64,000 nt of DNA from Dysidea avara (taxonomy: Eukaryota; Porifera; Demospongiae; Dictyoceratida; Dysideidae): the NCBI RefSeq assembly GCF_963678975.1, contig NC_089281.1, positions 5,729,277 to 5,793,276 of the forward strand, read 5' to 3'. A program made the translations under genes and the position numbers. Within the stretch, counting starts at the first letter, position 1; each line of letters opens with the position of its first letter. Below are positions 1 to 12,300 of this stretch, one piece after another. The notes under the pieces are model-generated. The model did not search any database and was not told the origin of the DNA. It was given only the letters and a program-made list of their open reading frames with translations.

Positions 1-143
1 TTTTATTTTACATAACAGACGTGATATATTTGGTAAAGGATCACTAGCTATTATTGTTGTGACCTTTTTTTTTTTTTTTTTTGGTCTTCAACTGTTTTTC
101 AGCAAGGTGCCCCCCCTCTTTCCAAACTCTGGATCCGCCCCTG
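1..143. mobile_element. End fragment of a hAT-like MITE (CAGGGGCGGATCC family)
   Basis: A poly-T stretch is followed by a segment ending in GGATCCGCCCCTG. The same order (poly-T, GGTCTT, GGATC-GCCCCTG) occurs in the complete copy at 45662-45959, so this is the terminal part of the same family. The other end lies outside the window. Confidence 0.6.
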
Positions 144-239
144 TACAGTAACAATAATAATAATAATAGTAAGCTGAAATCTTAGCCATGCCTTTTTCTG
201 CATGCGTGCACTTCGATGCGCAGAGTATAATAATAATAA

Positions 240-780
240 TACAGTAAATTGCATTGTCTTTGCAACTACCGGCCATGCGCGGTTTGAGCATGCGCGTGTT
301 TTGAATAATAAAATGCGTGCAATACTGCGGTTTTCCAAGTTCTTGCAATGCAAAGCGTCATGCGCTATACAAGCATGTGGTGCGCAGTTGTTCAACAGCG
401 TGACGACTACTGACTCACAGGACTTCAAGGATGTCTACGCATACAACTCGACAGCCACAGAATATTACAGGAGTTTTTAAAGAACTGCGCATACTGACAC
501 ATTATTAGCGCATGACGCTTTCCATTGCAAGAACCTGGAAAACCGCAGTACAGGGTTTTGGTATTTGTTAACTAGTGATGATCCTACCATTCCTGGTATA
601 CTTGCCGTAAAAGTGCGTATAATTCCGGTTATGCAATGATTTAACTGACGTGGAATTGAACGGCTTCGATACCTGCGTACTGTTATACCCGGTATTACGC
701 GCGTTTTATTATTCAAAACACGCGCATGCTCAAACCGCGCATGGCCGGTTGTTGCAAAGACAATGCAATTTTCTGTAATA
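240..780. mobile_element. Foldback (inverted-repeat) element
   Basis: Bases 240-310 reappear inverted at about 710-780. Both arms carry the string GCATTGTCTTTGCAAC and the segment GGCCATGCGCGGTTTGAGC. Inner arms (CGGTTTTCCA and GCATGACGC-type strings) are inverted as well, so nearly the whole unit can fold. No coding capacity is seen. The open frames inside it are arm translations and are not genes. Confidence 0.75.
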
Positions 781-1083
781 GGCCACAACAATCAACAAGC
801 AGCCTGTGAATATTACGTAGCATTTTTCTTTTCAAGTTTGACAATGCCGTATATATAAATAAACACTTAAACAGTGAGCAGAGAGGCAAACTCTGAAGCA
901 GTAAATCATAATTAAACTCAGCAGCAGTACTCACGTTCAGTTGATGCTGAGATAAATACAAAGAACAAAGCCATATCAGTGAACGAGCTTACTGACCTCA
1001 GTGGTAGTAGTCGCGGATCAGTTCTTCAATCGGGTTGGCCGGCACTCTGGTTATGTTCTACACTGATTACCAGTTTCTACTGA

Positions 1084-1115
1084 CAGGAGTTCATAAGCGG
1101 GCTTATGAACTCCTG
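1084..1115. repeat. Perfect palindrome, 15-bp arms
   Basis: CAGGAGTTCATAAGC is followed by GG and then its exact reverse complement. It stands alone between repeats, with no T-run to suggest a terminator. The surrounding stretch 790-1480 holds nothing else I can identify. Confidence 0.8.
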
Positions 1116-1482
1116 CTACTGACTACAACTGCCACACTACTGTGCAAATTCGAGCCGAGTCAGCATAATGTGGTAGTTATAGTAATTCCGGGAATTTCCT
1201 CAACGACAATGTAAACCGAATAAATTGAATTTAATGGGATTAGCTAATTAATTTTAAAATGTAAACACCTCATGACGTTTCATTCATCACAAACGTCAAA
1301 AAGGCGCTAGCTAGTTGATTTAGATTGCTTTATTTTTATTTATCTTTAAGCTACGTAGCTATTTGGAAAAATCCGTCACTTCCATCAAAAAGTATAGCTT
1401 CCAACTATTTGTATAGCTACCCGACATATCTATACTACTGCATGGCAGAGCAATTATAACTAGCAAATACATAAAATTGTGA

Positions 1483-1705
1483 CTGAATTTGACAAAACAA
1501 GGCTTCCACACACATCCACTTTCGTGACTTTGAAGCATCATAACTGAATGCGAGTATAGCCATGCCATTAGTTTCAAAGTTTGACCTAGTATTTTAAAAT
1601 GCTATGGGATAATTGTGTGAAAAGTTTAGGTCAGTAGCTTACTGAGTAGTCAAGTTACAGTCAGAAAATTGGATGTGTGTGGAAGCCTTGTTTTGTCAAA
1701 TTCAG
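1483..1705. mobile_element. MITE of the TTCCACACACATCC family, copy 1
   Basis: The ends are inverted repeats of about 35 bp reading CTGAATTTGACAAAACAAGG then CTTCCACACACATCCA. Copies of the same family lie at 4292-4498, about 27545-27745 (degraded) and 61375-61825. Only non-coding sequence lies between the arms. Confidence 0.75.
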
Positions 1706-1959
1706 ACACAAATAGCTATTATAACAAAGCAAGCTATAATTATTATATGACTAAACATAAAACCATGCAACGTAACAATAGCCATGATACACACTTACAC
1801 AACATATTATCACTTATGTAGCTAGGAGATGGTTGTGAAGTGATGACTCATGACAAAAAGTAATAAATTACGTGCCTTAATTCAGTCTATATGCATGCAT
1901 TGCATATCCTGCAACATTAATGGAAACTTTATATTAATTAACTAATAACTCACTGGATT

Positions 1960-2870
1960 AAACAATGAGCTGACAAGTATGATACTTATATAATTCCCAG
2001 AGTTGACCAAGCCAACAATTACAATTCCCACAGATGTACATGCTGTGTATACACTTTGCAAGTTCGATTCTTCTTGAAGGTTGTGAATTAGCAATGATCA
2101 TTTAAGCCACGTACCTTGCAACAAGACCATGCACTTGATTGGTGAGTGACCAGAGAAAGTACATCTTGTTTGAAGAAAATATCCCAGTTGTAAATTAGCT
2201 TTTTATATATAATTAAGATCAGTAGATTCATCTATCCCAAGCTTAGAACATATTGTTCTTTCATTTGCTGTTACAGTGAGTAGCTAATGTATCTGCATGC
2301 TATTACAGTTAACTGTTTTCACCATTATAATACCTTGTAGGAGAAATTGGAGTTTTCCTGCATACTCATCACCAATGTCTATACGTTTTGTGTCTCAAAA
2401 TATACACCATGAATAAATTTAGCCACCTCAACAAATTAGCTAAACTCTTCAGAAAGCAATGATTGCATGGATGTCAATGCTTGGCGTACTAAATATTGCC
2501 CACATGCATATGAAATTGTTGTCTTGCCAAGAACCTTAGCTGTGTTATATGCATGGGCAGACTTGATAAGTGTAAACTTGAGCTTCCTTAAATGCTCCTA
2601 ATAGTGTATAGTAGTGTACTAACTTCTGCTTTTTGTGAATGTTGGTAATAAATTCTATTAAGCGTTATTTTTTCTATTGTACAAAGCAGTTTCATGATTT
2701 TGAAGCACTTTGGATGTTGAAGTGTTGGTATACTGCAGATGTTTTTGGTCTTCTTTCTCTGCTGTAATTGCTCCCTTTGCAAGGGATTGGACCTCAGCTC
2801 TGGCAGAAGTCAAGAGATCAATGAGTGGTATAACTGAACTTAGATATCAAGAAGCTTTACAACACTCTTT
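1960..2870 (-). pseudogene. Decayed duplicate of the GTPase-gene exon 7
   Basis: The segment is collinear with 6514-7335, the 3' two thirds of exon 7 of the lipase-GTPase gene. Matching strings include TGAGCTGACAAG (1967 and 6516), CAGAGAAAGTACATCT against CAAGGAAAGTACATCT, ATCCCAGTTGT, and near the far end CTTTCTCTGC and CTTTGCAAG. Indels and stops break every frame and the P-loop part is mutated. No copies of exons 8-10 follow it. I infer a partial tandem duplication that died. The regions 2870-3254 and 1710-1960 hold nothing else recognisable. Confidence 0.75.
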
Positions 2871-3254
2871 AAATGTCCACAAGTATATCTGCCGGTGTAG
2901 ACAACTTTCCTTGTTTGACTACCTCTTATTTCTATGATCCCTAATCGAATGTAATGTAACGTAAGTTATGACTTCAAGAAAAAAAGATAGCTATTTGGTT
3001 GGTCAAATTGTGATCGGGCTGGCCTAATAAGAATTTTTAAAAAGAAGGTTCAAACACAGTGATCACAGAATCAAGTCTGAGAGTGTAGCTTCCAGATGGA
3101 TTCATATTAATTTTCCTAATGGTTATTAAATTAAAAAAAAAAATACAACAACAGTATATGCACAATAAAACTGTACGTATGTGATAGTTACAAGGTACAG
3201 TATTCATTTTCCTATAAAAAATAATTTATTGAAAATTTGTTATCACATAAAGTG

Positions 3255-6200
3255 CTACGCTGCTGTGTTACTATACCAATGACATCCTTTCTTTTTCTTT
3301 TCTAAAAAAGCTGTCATTTTAACAGCTAATTCATGATGTTGAAGACTATCAAATGTTTCTACTAACCAATCACCAACATCATAGCAACATTTCAATCCAA
3401 CTTTCATCAGTGTTTTCCTGCCATCATCAGTGTTTAGTACTGAGTCTTTGTCTTGACTTAGTGTTGTTAGGTAAACTGTCCGATTAGGAGACTGTCCCAA
3501 TTTGTCAGTTATGAGCTAGAAATTGTAAAAAAAAAACATCTAAAATGAATGCAATAAATTTAATGCAGATCATGTATCTAGGATATGGAGAACAGATATA
3601 ATAAACACTCAAGTATTTTATAACTCAAATGCATGCACTGCAATTTAGTGTTGATGACCAATTCTGGAACTAACAATCAAGGGACACACCTAAGTAAATT
3701 CCTTTTCACTACTGAATCACAGCTATGTTTGGGTAACAATATATCATTGTACGAATCTTTGTTACAGTCACTGTAACTTGTTCCCAATGCCTAATGCAAG
3801 GTAAGGATTAAATTCTGTAGGTACTATATACTCAATCTCTATATTACGCATGTGTAGCAACTGTTTCAGTTTCCATATTCATGCATTTTAAAAATCTGTT
3901 TTTTGAATACATGAGAAACTTGCTTTGCACGTGTTATTTATTTATATGTTGTTTATATAATGTAATCTGTCTCAAAGAATCCTAAGAAATGCAATGCCTA
4001 TAAATGCTGCAGTGTATGCTGTATGTGTATGGCAAGAAATTTTTGTGGTACTAAATTTTCGTAGATTGCCGAAATGTAGCAAAATAATAATTTTCATGGT
4101 TCATGGTTGAGACATAGATCTCCATACAATTTGTGCATGGGCTGTAAAGTATTTAAATTAATTTTGTGGATAAGATGCCTGCAAAATCCACAAAAATTTC
4201 TATCCCACAAAAATTTCTTGTTTTACACTAGAGATCTGCAATACATATCGATACGGCAATATATCGATACAGTAAATAAGTATCACGGACTGGATTTGCA
4301 AAAAGGGGTCTTCCACACACAACCAATGTAACTTCAGATCGGAAAAGGCTATTGACTTGAAATTTGGTCAGAAGTGAGCACCAACATGGGTGAATACATG
4401 GAGAAATTTTCAGGTTTACATTGTACTTTTATACCAAGTTAAGGTCTCTCATGTTCATGGAATTGGATGTGTGTGGAAGACCCCTTTTTGCAAATTCGGT
4501 CACAAATTATGATACTTTACTTTAAAATATTGAGATATTGAAGTTTTCTAGTAGAACAATCAGCGATTGCTCTATTACTGTAACAGTACCAATAGAAAGC
4601 CTCTCTATTATATACCTGTGCAGCTGTGCTATAAAGTGCAGTGTTATGAGAAGCCACACAAATTACTTGTGTATAATGCTGCTGTTATGGCTAAATATTC
4701 TTATCTGCGTCTTCTGAAAACAGTAATTGTCATACTTTAAGTATAAAGAACTGCACCACTAAGCAATAAACAATCCGCTGTATATAGTAGCCATCCTGAC
4801 AAATCATCAAAATGTGGAGTAATCTGGACAAGACTTTGTGGTAGCGTGCATTTAAATGCTTGTGGTAGATAATTGTCTGGGTAGTGCAATAGAGGCAGGT
4901 ATTATGTGCTTTGTAGCAGCACCTCTGTTTTTCTGCATACTAACAAATATCAGAAACACACCAGCCAATGGTCACATCAGTATAACACTGTGGCATTCAC
5001 TAAATAAAGAAATTTGTACACACAGTAAATGTAGAATTGGTGTCGGCTCTTTAAGGTACAGATAAATTGGATATTGTTGCAACTATTAGCTGACATGCTA
5101 GCTAGTACCAGTCATAACTAGCACTTCATTATAGTATCGTGATACAGTATCGTATCAAACAGTTTATTGATGATGATACGTGATACACAAAATGCACTGT
5201 ATTGCAGAACACTACTTTACACACAGTATGGTCTCACACTCAGAAACTAACCTCTGTCTGCTTTATTAGCTCTGATTTTGCTGCATCTTGCTTAGGGTGA
5301 CTCCCATCTTTACCCATCAACTCAGCATACAACTTGTCAGCATAAGTTAGACAAACTAAAACATAAACATTTTCCTGAGCTAAACGATCTAACCACTCTT
5401 GTGCAGCCTTGGTATGAGCTTTCCTATACAAGGAAATGATAGTATAAAATGTGAAGATTACTCCACATGCATGTCACTATACGTTGTTGCATACAGCACT
5501 CACTTGTAGTCCACAACAAACACTACTATCTGTGCTAGTGATAGCAGTAATTCAGCAAGTTCAGGAATAGTCTCATCACGGTCATCTACTCCTGGAAAAT
5601 CTATTACATCTATTCCAGTCAAGTCCTGCCCAAGGTTGTAAATAAAAGGAATAGTTGTTCTTTTAGACTCTCTTGTACCAGCTGGGACCTGTAATGAGTA
5701 TGAACAAAAGAATAATACGCATGATGCATGCTAAAAGAAATAGTACAGTAATGTACTGCATTGTCTCGGATTACGACCCAGGCATCTATTTCTTTTAAGC
5801 AACTTTTTACCCCGGCTACTAAATGAGACTGGCAACTATACAAGACCGACATTTATATACCTGATCAGCATTCATGAGTCAACTTCCTACCTTGGTGTTT
5901 TACTCTCCTGGACTCTCCTTGATGTTTCCCTCAGCATATTTCACTGATTCAAGCTTAAAAGGAAATCTATAAAACATTCTTCACTTCATTGTTTATAATA
6001 CCGCCTGGAATTGTTAAAAACAATTATTGCACTAGACGTTTATTTGAGACCCGGCATTTATTCAAACCCGGAATTTATTCAGACCCAACATTTATTTTTG
6101 TTATGATGTTGTATACCCCCGGCAACTAAATGGGACCAGGTGTTTATATGAGACCGGCTGTAATTCAAGGCAATACAGTACATTGAAATGGACTTCTTTG

Positions 6201-9200
6201 ACTGTGAACTAAAAGAACGTTTATAACTTGAAGCTAGTGATCAAAATTTGAAGACTTATACAAAGTAACATGCACAGGTTAAGACTATTACATATAATAA
6301 ATTTTCAAAGCAAAGGTGACTTCATTGAATGAGATGACTAATGGAAACAGCATCTATGCTACACAAAGAGTATGTATGGTGAATTGATACAAGCTGTAGG
6401 AAAAGTCGTAAAACTATCCTAGCTTTACGTACATGTAATTATGAACCCCTTCCTCAAAACTACAAATTCATGTATTACGTGTACTTGCTGATAACTTACT
6501 GGTATGCCAAACAGTGAGCTGACAAGTTTAGACTTTCCTGAATTGACCAAACCAACAACCCCAACAGATATGTACTTAGCAAGTTCTTCTCGAAGATTAT
6601 GTATCAGTAAAGACCACTTCAGCCACCTGGCAACAAGCCCCCTTGACTGGGGGGTAACCAAGGAAAGTACATCTCTGTTAAATATGTCATCCCAGTTGTC
6701 TGTTAGTTTCTGAAGTTTTGTAGATGCATCAATGTTCAGTTTATTGCACTGTTCTTGTAGCTGCTGTTCCAAGGAATAACTGATGTATCTGCTGTTACAA
6801 CTGACAGTTGTTTCCATTCCTTGCAGGAGAAACTGGAGTTTTCCTGCATATTCGTCTCCGACATCTACTCTGCTTGATCCAGAGTACGTACCATGTATGA
6901 ACCTAGCCACTTCAACAAATAATGAACTAAATTTCACAGAAAGCAGTGACTCCATGTCAAAATACGGCATGCTTAACAAAGCCCATACACCAACAGCAAT
7001 TGCTGTTTTGCCAATAGCCTGAGCTGTATCTCGAACAGACTTTACAAGAGGCACACGCACTTGAGCTTCCATGAATGCTCCAAGCAACGTACTGCATACC
7101 TTTTGCTTCTTGCGTATATTAGTGATCATATCAAGCATCTTTCTATTGTGAAGAGTAGTTCCACTAAACTTTTGAGCTGATTTTGCCTTAACCTTTGAAG
7201 CATGTGATGTACTAGTAGAGCTACTTCCACCATGTAAGCCATCTTGTTCCTCTTTCTCTGCCACAATTGCTCTCTTTGCAAGCTTCTCCAGTTCAGTTCT
7301 GGTATGGGACAAGAGATCTATTGGTGGCATTACAGCACAACCTAAAGGTGATCTTGAAGTAGCAGGATAGACTGAAGAGATAGGAATTGAGGTTATAGCA
7401 TCAAGGCAAATATGAGTTTGTGAATCTAAATAATCTGTTAAATACTCTATTACATCACATTGATATGCAGAAATATCGGGGGACCATTGTGAACTAAAGG
7501 AGTAATGAGAATACACCATTACAGATGGACCATACACTGGTATAGGAATTTCTATTCGTTGACCAGGTTGGCAAGATGCTGTACTCCTTCTGCGTTGTTG
7601 TCCTCGACCAACTGAACTACCTGATGCAACTCTACGTTTGGGTTTAGCTTTTTTTATGGGAACTTGATGATTGGTCAGGGTGTGCTGGTGGAAATGATGT
7701 CCGTTTTGATGTGTTCTTCTTGCTTTTAACCTCAGATTTAGGTTTGTATGATGAGTCATTAGGATGAGTAGAATGACGATGCCTGCTAAATTGCTGTGAA
7801 TTGCGTTGGCTGGCTACAACCTCAGAGTACAGCACTCGATTATGCGTTGGAAAAACGTATGGACCACTAGCTGTGTCGCTGTCTTCTCCATCCAATAAAT
7901 GTCTTGTTCTAAGTAACATGTTCACAATACGACTACTAAAAGTGTGAGGCCTTTGAAAATCTTGTTCGTGAAACCTTTGTCCAGTAGCCAGTCTTCGAAG
8001 AGCTAAACTCATTCCATTCAATAGCATTTCAGATGGTGCAAATGGTTCATAAGGAAGATCAGAGGTAATAAATGCTTTACAGCAATCCTCTATGATATCA
8101 TCATCTCCACAGCCCAGCGCATAAAACAGACTTTCCAGTGGAACAAGTTTCACCACTTCTTCCAAAAAGTTACGGATGATTCTCATCTTGGGTGACTGCC
8201 TAGACCTGTCACTTAGTCGCTGCTCTAACAGAGCACTGAGAAAAGCTAGTTCGATAATCTCTGATGGCTTGTGCTTGGCAAGTTGCTCTTGTCGAGCAGT
8301 AATTTCATAAAGCTGTCAAAATAATTGACATGACAATGAGAATATACATTGCCTCCTCATTATCATACAGTATACATACAATACCACAGGGAGAGTAGGG
8401 AATCACAATGATTTGTGTTTTCCCTTCACAAAAATATCAACTAAAGCCAGCCCTATTACCACAGCATCATAGCCATACATGGGAAAATCCCTCATTGGCT
8501 GTAGTCATAATTTGTTCAATAAAAAGTAGGGAGTCTCCCACAGGTACGAATACAACCATGTTACTCTCTTGTCACACTATGTATTTTATAGTGCACTGAT
8601 CCCTATTTATTTTTATATTATATAGCAAATACTTGTTAGTCGTCACTGTTCCATTAGGATATTTCAAGGGTCGAGTCAGGTGACTGTTTTATTAGAGTAT
8701 TTTGCACCAACCAGGGTCACAAAATTAAGCGCATGGTTACAAAACTGATTGTTGTTAGTGAAGCTATATCATATCCTTTCATACTTATAAATAAATAGCG
8801 TATAAGTACATATATACCTTCTTAGTGACTTTCAATGAAGAACTGATTGGTTCACAAAACTGACTCTCAACAACCACTTTGACTTGATCTGCTGTGACAG
8901 CAAGTTCATCTGGCTTGCATTGTAAGTTAAACTGCACTGATTTCTGGTTTGTTGCCATAGGACTAACAGACAACTTCTGCAAAGACCCCACTTGAATAGA
9001 GTGAACAAACCAAAGATTATCTCCTTCCAAAGTGATGGCTAGTTCCTTGCCATGTTGATGAAAAGCTATGGAATTGGCAACTGGCTTGGTCATTGCTACA
9101 TCACTGACTGTTTTGACTGGATCAGTGATTTTTAGTTGTGGTGGTTTGCATAAGTGACTTGCAAACACACAGCTGAAATATTCTTGAATGTTGTGCTATG

Positions 9201-9292
9201 GGACAACAATCATGCACGTGAGTACATATTACGACATGCAGCTACATGTATGTATGTACGGTATGTACAGTATACACAAAAACATGCATATT

Positions 9293-9325
<33 letters not shown>

Positions 9326-12300
9326 ACGCACGCACGCACGCACGCACACAAATTAAGCCTAGAATGTTTGCTCTCCTATAGATTATCATATTTATACAGC
9401 ATTTTACAAAACAGTTAATATTGTAAGTAAATACATAAATACATGTACATACGTTGCGTACATTCACACACTCACCTTCTTAAACAAATCCTCACAAGAT
9501 AAGGTTTCAATTTCACCAAATTTTAGTGGACCAAGTTCCTTCAACATATTTTCAGGGGCCAATTGCTTCCATGACAAACCACTTTTTACATTAATGAGAT
9601 ACTGGTTACCAATAATTTGAAATGGCAACTCATCTCCTTGAATGATCAGCTCTGAGGTATTAGCTAGTATTATTTCCTTTAGTTTCTTCAACTCATCACA
9701 TGGCGAACTAATAGACTATACACAACCATTAGTATAACAAAGTTTTACACAATTCTTTACACACCAATGTTTATGAAATTTGTTCAGATATTATGTATGC
9801 AGACATATAGATTACATACATGTTAACAACATTATAAAAATTGGACAACACTCAAGTATCCTTCTCCAAGGGTGCTTATCAGCTCTAGGTAAAATGGTTT
9901 TGGGGACTTATTGCAAAGGTACTGCGTATGTACGTGTACATATGGGTTGTATGTACCTCCTGAAGATAGAATCGTTGCAGTTCTCCCAAGTAGTGCAAGA
10001 ATGGCTTGTAATGAAGAAGTTTCTTCTGCAAGAAAGAAAGCATTTCTCATCAAAAGGATACAAATTTACTGCTATTACCAATACCTACATACGATACACT
10101 ATAGTACATGCCTGAATAGCTCTCACACACATACACACTGTAATGAATGCACATGCATATATACAATTAGAAAAAACATCTAGTAATATTTCTGCTTTAA
10201 ACTTGCCACAGCAATTAAAGTTTTAAAATTACACAAATACGTAGTACATACTTTGATTAGACATGTTCACCTAAACATATACAGTGCTCCCTTGATTATC
10301 TGACCCCCTTTGGACCAATACATGTTCAGATAATCAAAAAGTTTTGATAGTCAAAGCCCATTCATTTATAAACAGAGCCCTGTTCAAATTAGGGCTGGGA
10401 CGAAGCTTCGAATGCTTCTTGTGTTCGAAGGTTAAGTAAACTTCGAATTATAAAAGTATCCTTCGAAGCTTCATAATCCACCCATAGTATACAAAAGAAT
10501 TACAAATATACGTCGTTATCTTTATTGCAGCTGCTTATTCCTCTTGCGTGATCAATGTTCATCTCTTCGCGATCGATCTTCGTGTGCCATGCCCACTTTA
10601 TACCATCGCAGTTCAGCTTGCTACCATAGTTGCAGCCTTAAAACACATTATAAAGTGATAGATAATACATAGAAAGCATACTTTTAGCCATTTCTCGGTG
10701 TTTACCTGTGCATGATTGCAGTATAGCTGACACGCCCATTTGCAATCGATCGATCGTGTCATTCAGTACTGCTGCTATGTACTTTCCAAATGCTTACAAA
10801 CTTATTAAATAGGTTTAGAAAGATAAAACCTAAGAAGGATGTGCATGAATACAAGAAAACCTGCAACTTGAAAGCTAACACCGAAGCTTTGAATGTTCGA
10901 ACATTTCATTAGCGAATATTCGAAGGTAAATTTCAATTTCGTCCCAGCCCTGTTCAAATACTCCAATAGAACATACATATTAGACAAAATACTCTAATAG
11001 AGCAGTCATTTCTACTGTTCAGATAACCAAGTATTCGGATAATAGAGGTTCAGATAATCAAGGGAGTACTGTACTTCAAAGTTAATATGCTTGGAGGACA
11101 GAGGGTACATTGGTGAAATAACCTCAACATCATCTTAAGTCATGAAATAAAATATTACGGCACTCCATAATTTACAATTTATGTTTGTACGTAGTTGGTC
11201 ACCTTGTCAGTAATAACTAGTGATATCTGTTTGTTTGCAGCACACAGAAATATCTGTGGTATTAAATCTGACTTCAAATACACTTGGTGTAGGGTAGCAG
11301 TAAAATCTGGGTACTTCTGTACCAAATCAGATATAAATGGCATATTGATGATGGGTTGTCCAAAGGTCAGACACATGGTGTTGGCCTTTAACCCTTTATT
11401 ACCGAAGTTTTTTTTTACAAAACCGCAAGTGTGAAAACTTTTATGGCTTGTGTGAACTGTGTGCAGTACGAGTGGACCCCACCCATTAATTAACCCATCA
11501 AGCTATATACCGTTTGATAGCCATCTCTCTCTTCTACCAACACAGCTAGAACACTTACAGATTACACACACAACTCACGCGCTATGAAGCGAAGAAAACG
11601 TATCTTCTCCGTATCGCCATGGCATTGAAAGATGGGCGCCGCCATCTTACTAATCAATGCGATGACATCATACTATTTATTTTTAGAATCCTTATCACGC
11701 GGGGAATGGAGTAATTCTAAGTAAAGCCTCCTAGTAGCAGGGAGAAGGCGAACATGGAGTTTTAAACAGGTATTATTGTTTTGTATACGCTATTTTATAT
11801 TGCCAAGTGCCATAACTTTCCCATGCTTCTTCCTATCGCCGAACGGTAAACTTCATTAGAAGCGCCCGGTCCTTCTGAGCAGTTTGGTAGTAATTTCAGC
11901 TTCGTAGCCCCTAGGAAAAAGGAGTTATGGCTCCGTCTATAAAGGGCACTCGTTATGGCAATATATTAGCCATTCGATAATAAAGGGTTAACTCATCAGA
12001 ACCAATGAAACTGTTATCCTTCCAAAGCACAGATGAGACCATACAAGCTAACAGACCTCCAGATGAGAAGCCTACATGAACAAATCAAAGATTATACTTG
12101 CTGGAAGATGGCCCATATACCACACTGAATCACTATGAGTATACATGTACATACGTACATACATATGTACAGTAGTGGCTGTATATACACGCACACACAA
12201 ATGCAGTGAAAGTGAAGTCTGTAATCTATTGATGATGTAACACGTGCCTATAAATCAAATTTAAACCATCACGTGGTGTGTGATTTTTCTTGGACAAATA

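Larger units (their letters stand above)
3255..6580 (-). other. GTPase domain of the fusion protein (exons 7 end to 10)
   Basis: G1 (GLVNSGKS) is the last coding block of exon 7. G2 (a Thr-Thr in RTTIPF) and G3 (DFPGVDD) are in exon 8. The G4-like TYAD, which fits the dynamin-type TKxD position, is in exon 9. Exon 10 adds 86 residues ending in a lysine-rich helix and a stop at 3255. No transmembrane segment is visible. The NSGKS P-loop and DxPG are typical of the dynamin/septin-like large GTPases rather than of Ras. The intron between exons 9 and 10 (3516-5251) contains a MITE at 4292-4498; the rest of it shows nothing else. Confidence 0.8.

Noticed and set aside
202-480. Frames over the 240-780 region
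   Set aside because: Both strands give frames because the region is an inverted repeat; they are not genes.
7644-7760. An intron bridging the two frames of exon 7
   Set aside because: No suitable GT-AG pair with the right phase is needed or seen; deleting one T of a seven-T run joins the frames directly.
9154-9418. His-Thr-rich frames
   Set aside because: They are CA-repeat translations overlapping a real minus-strand exon.
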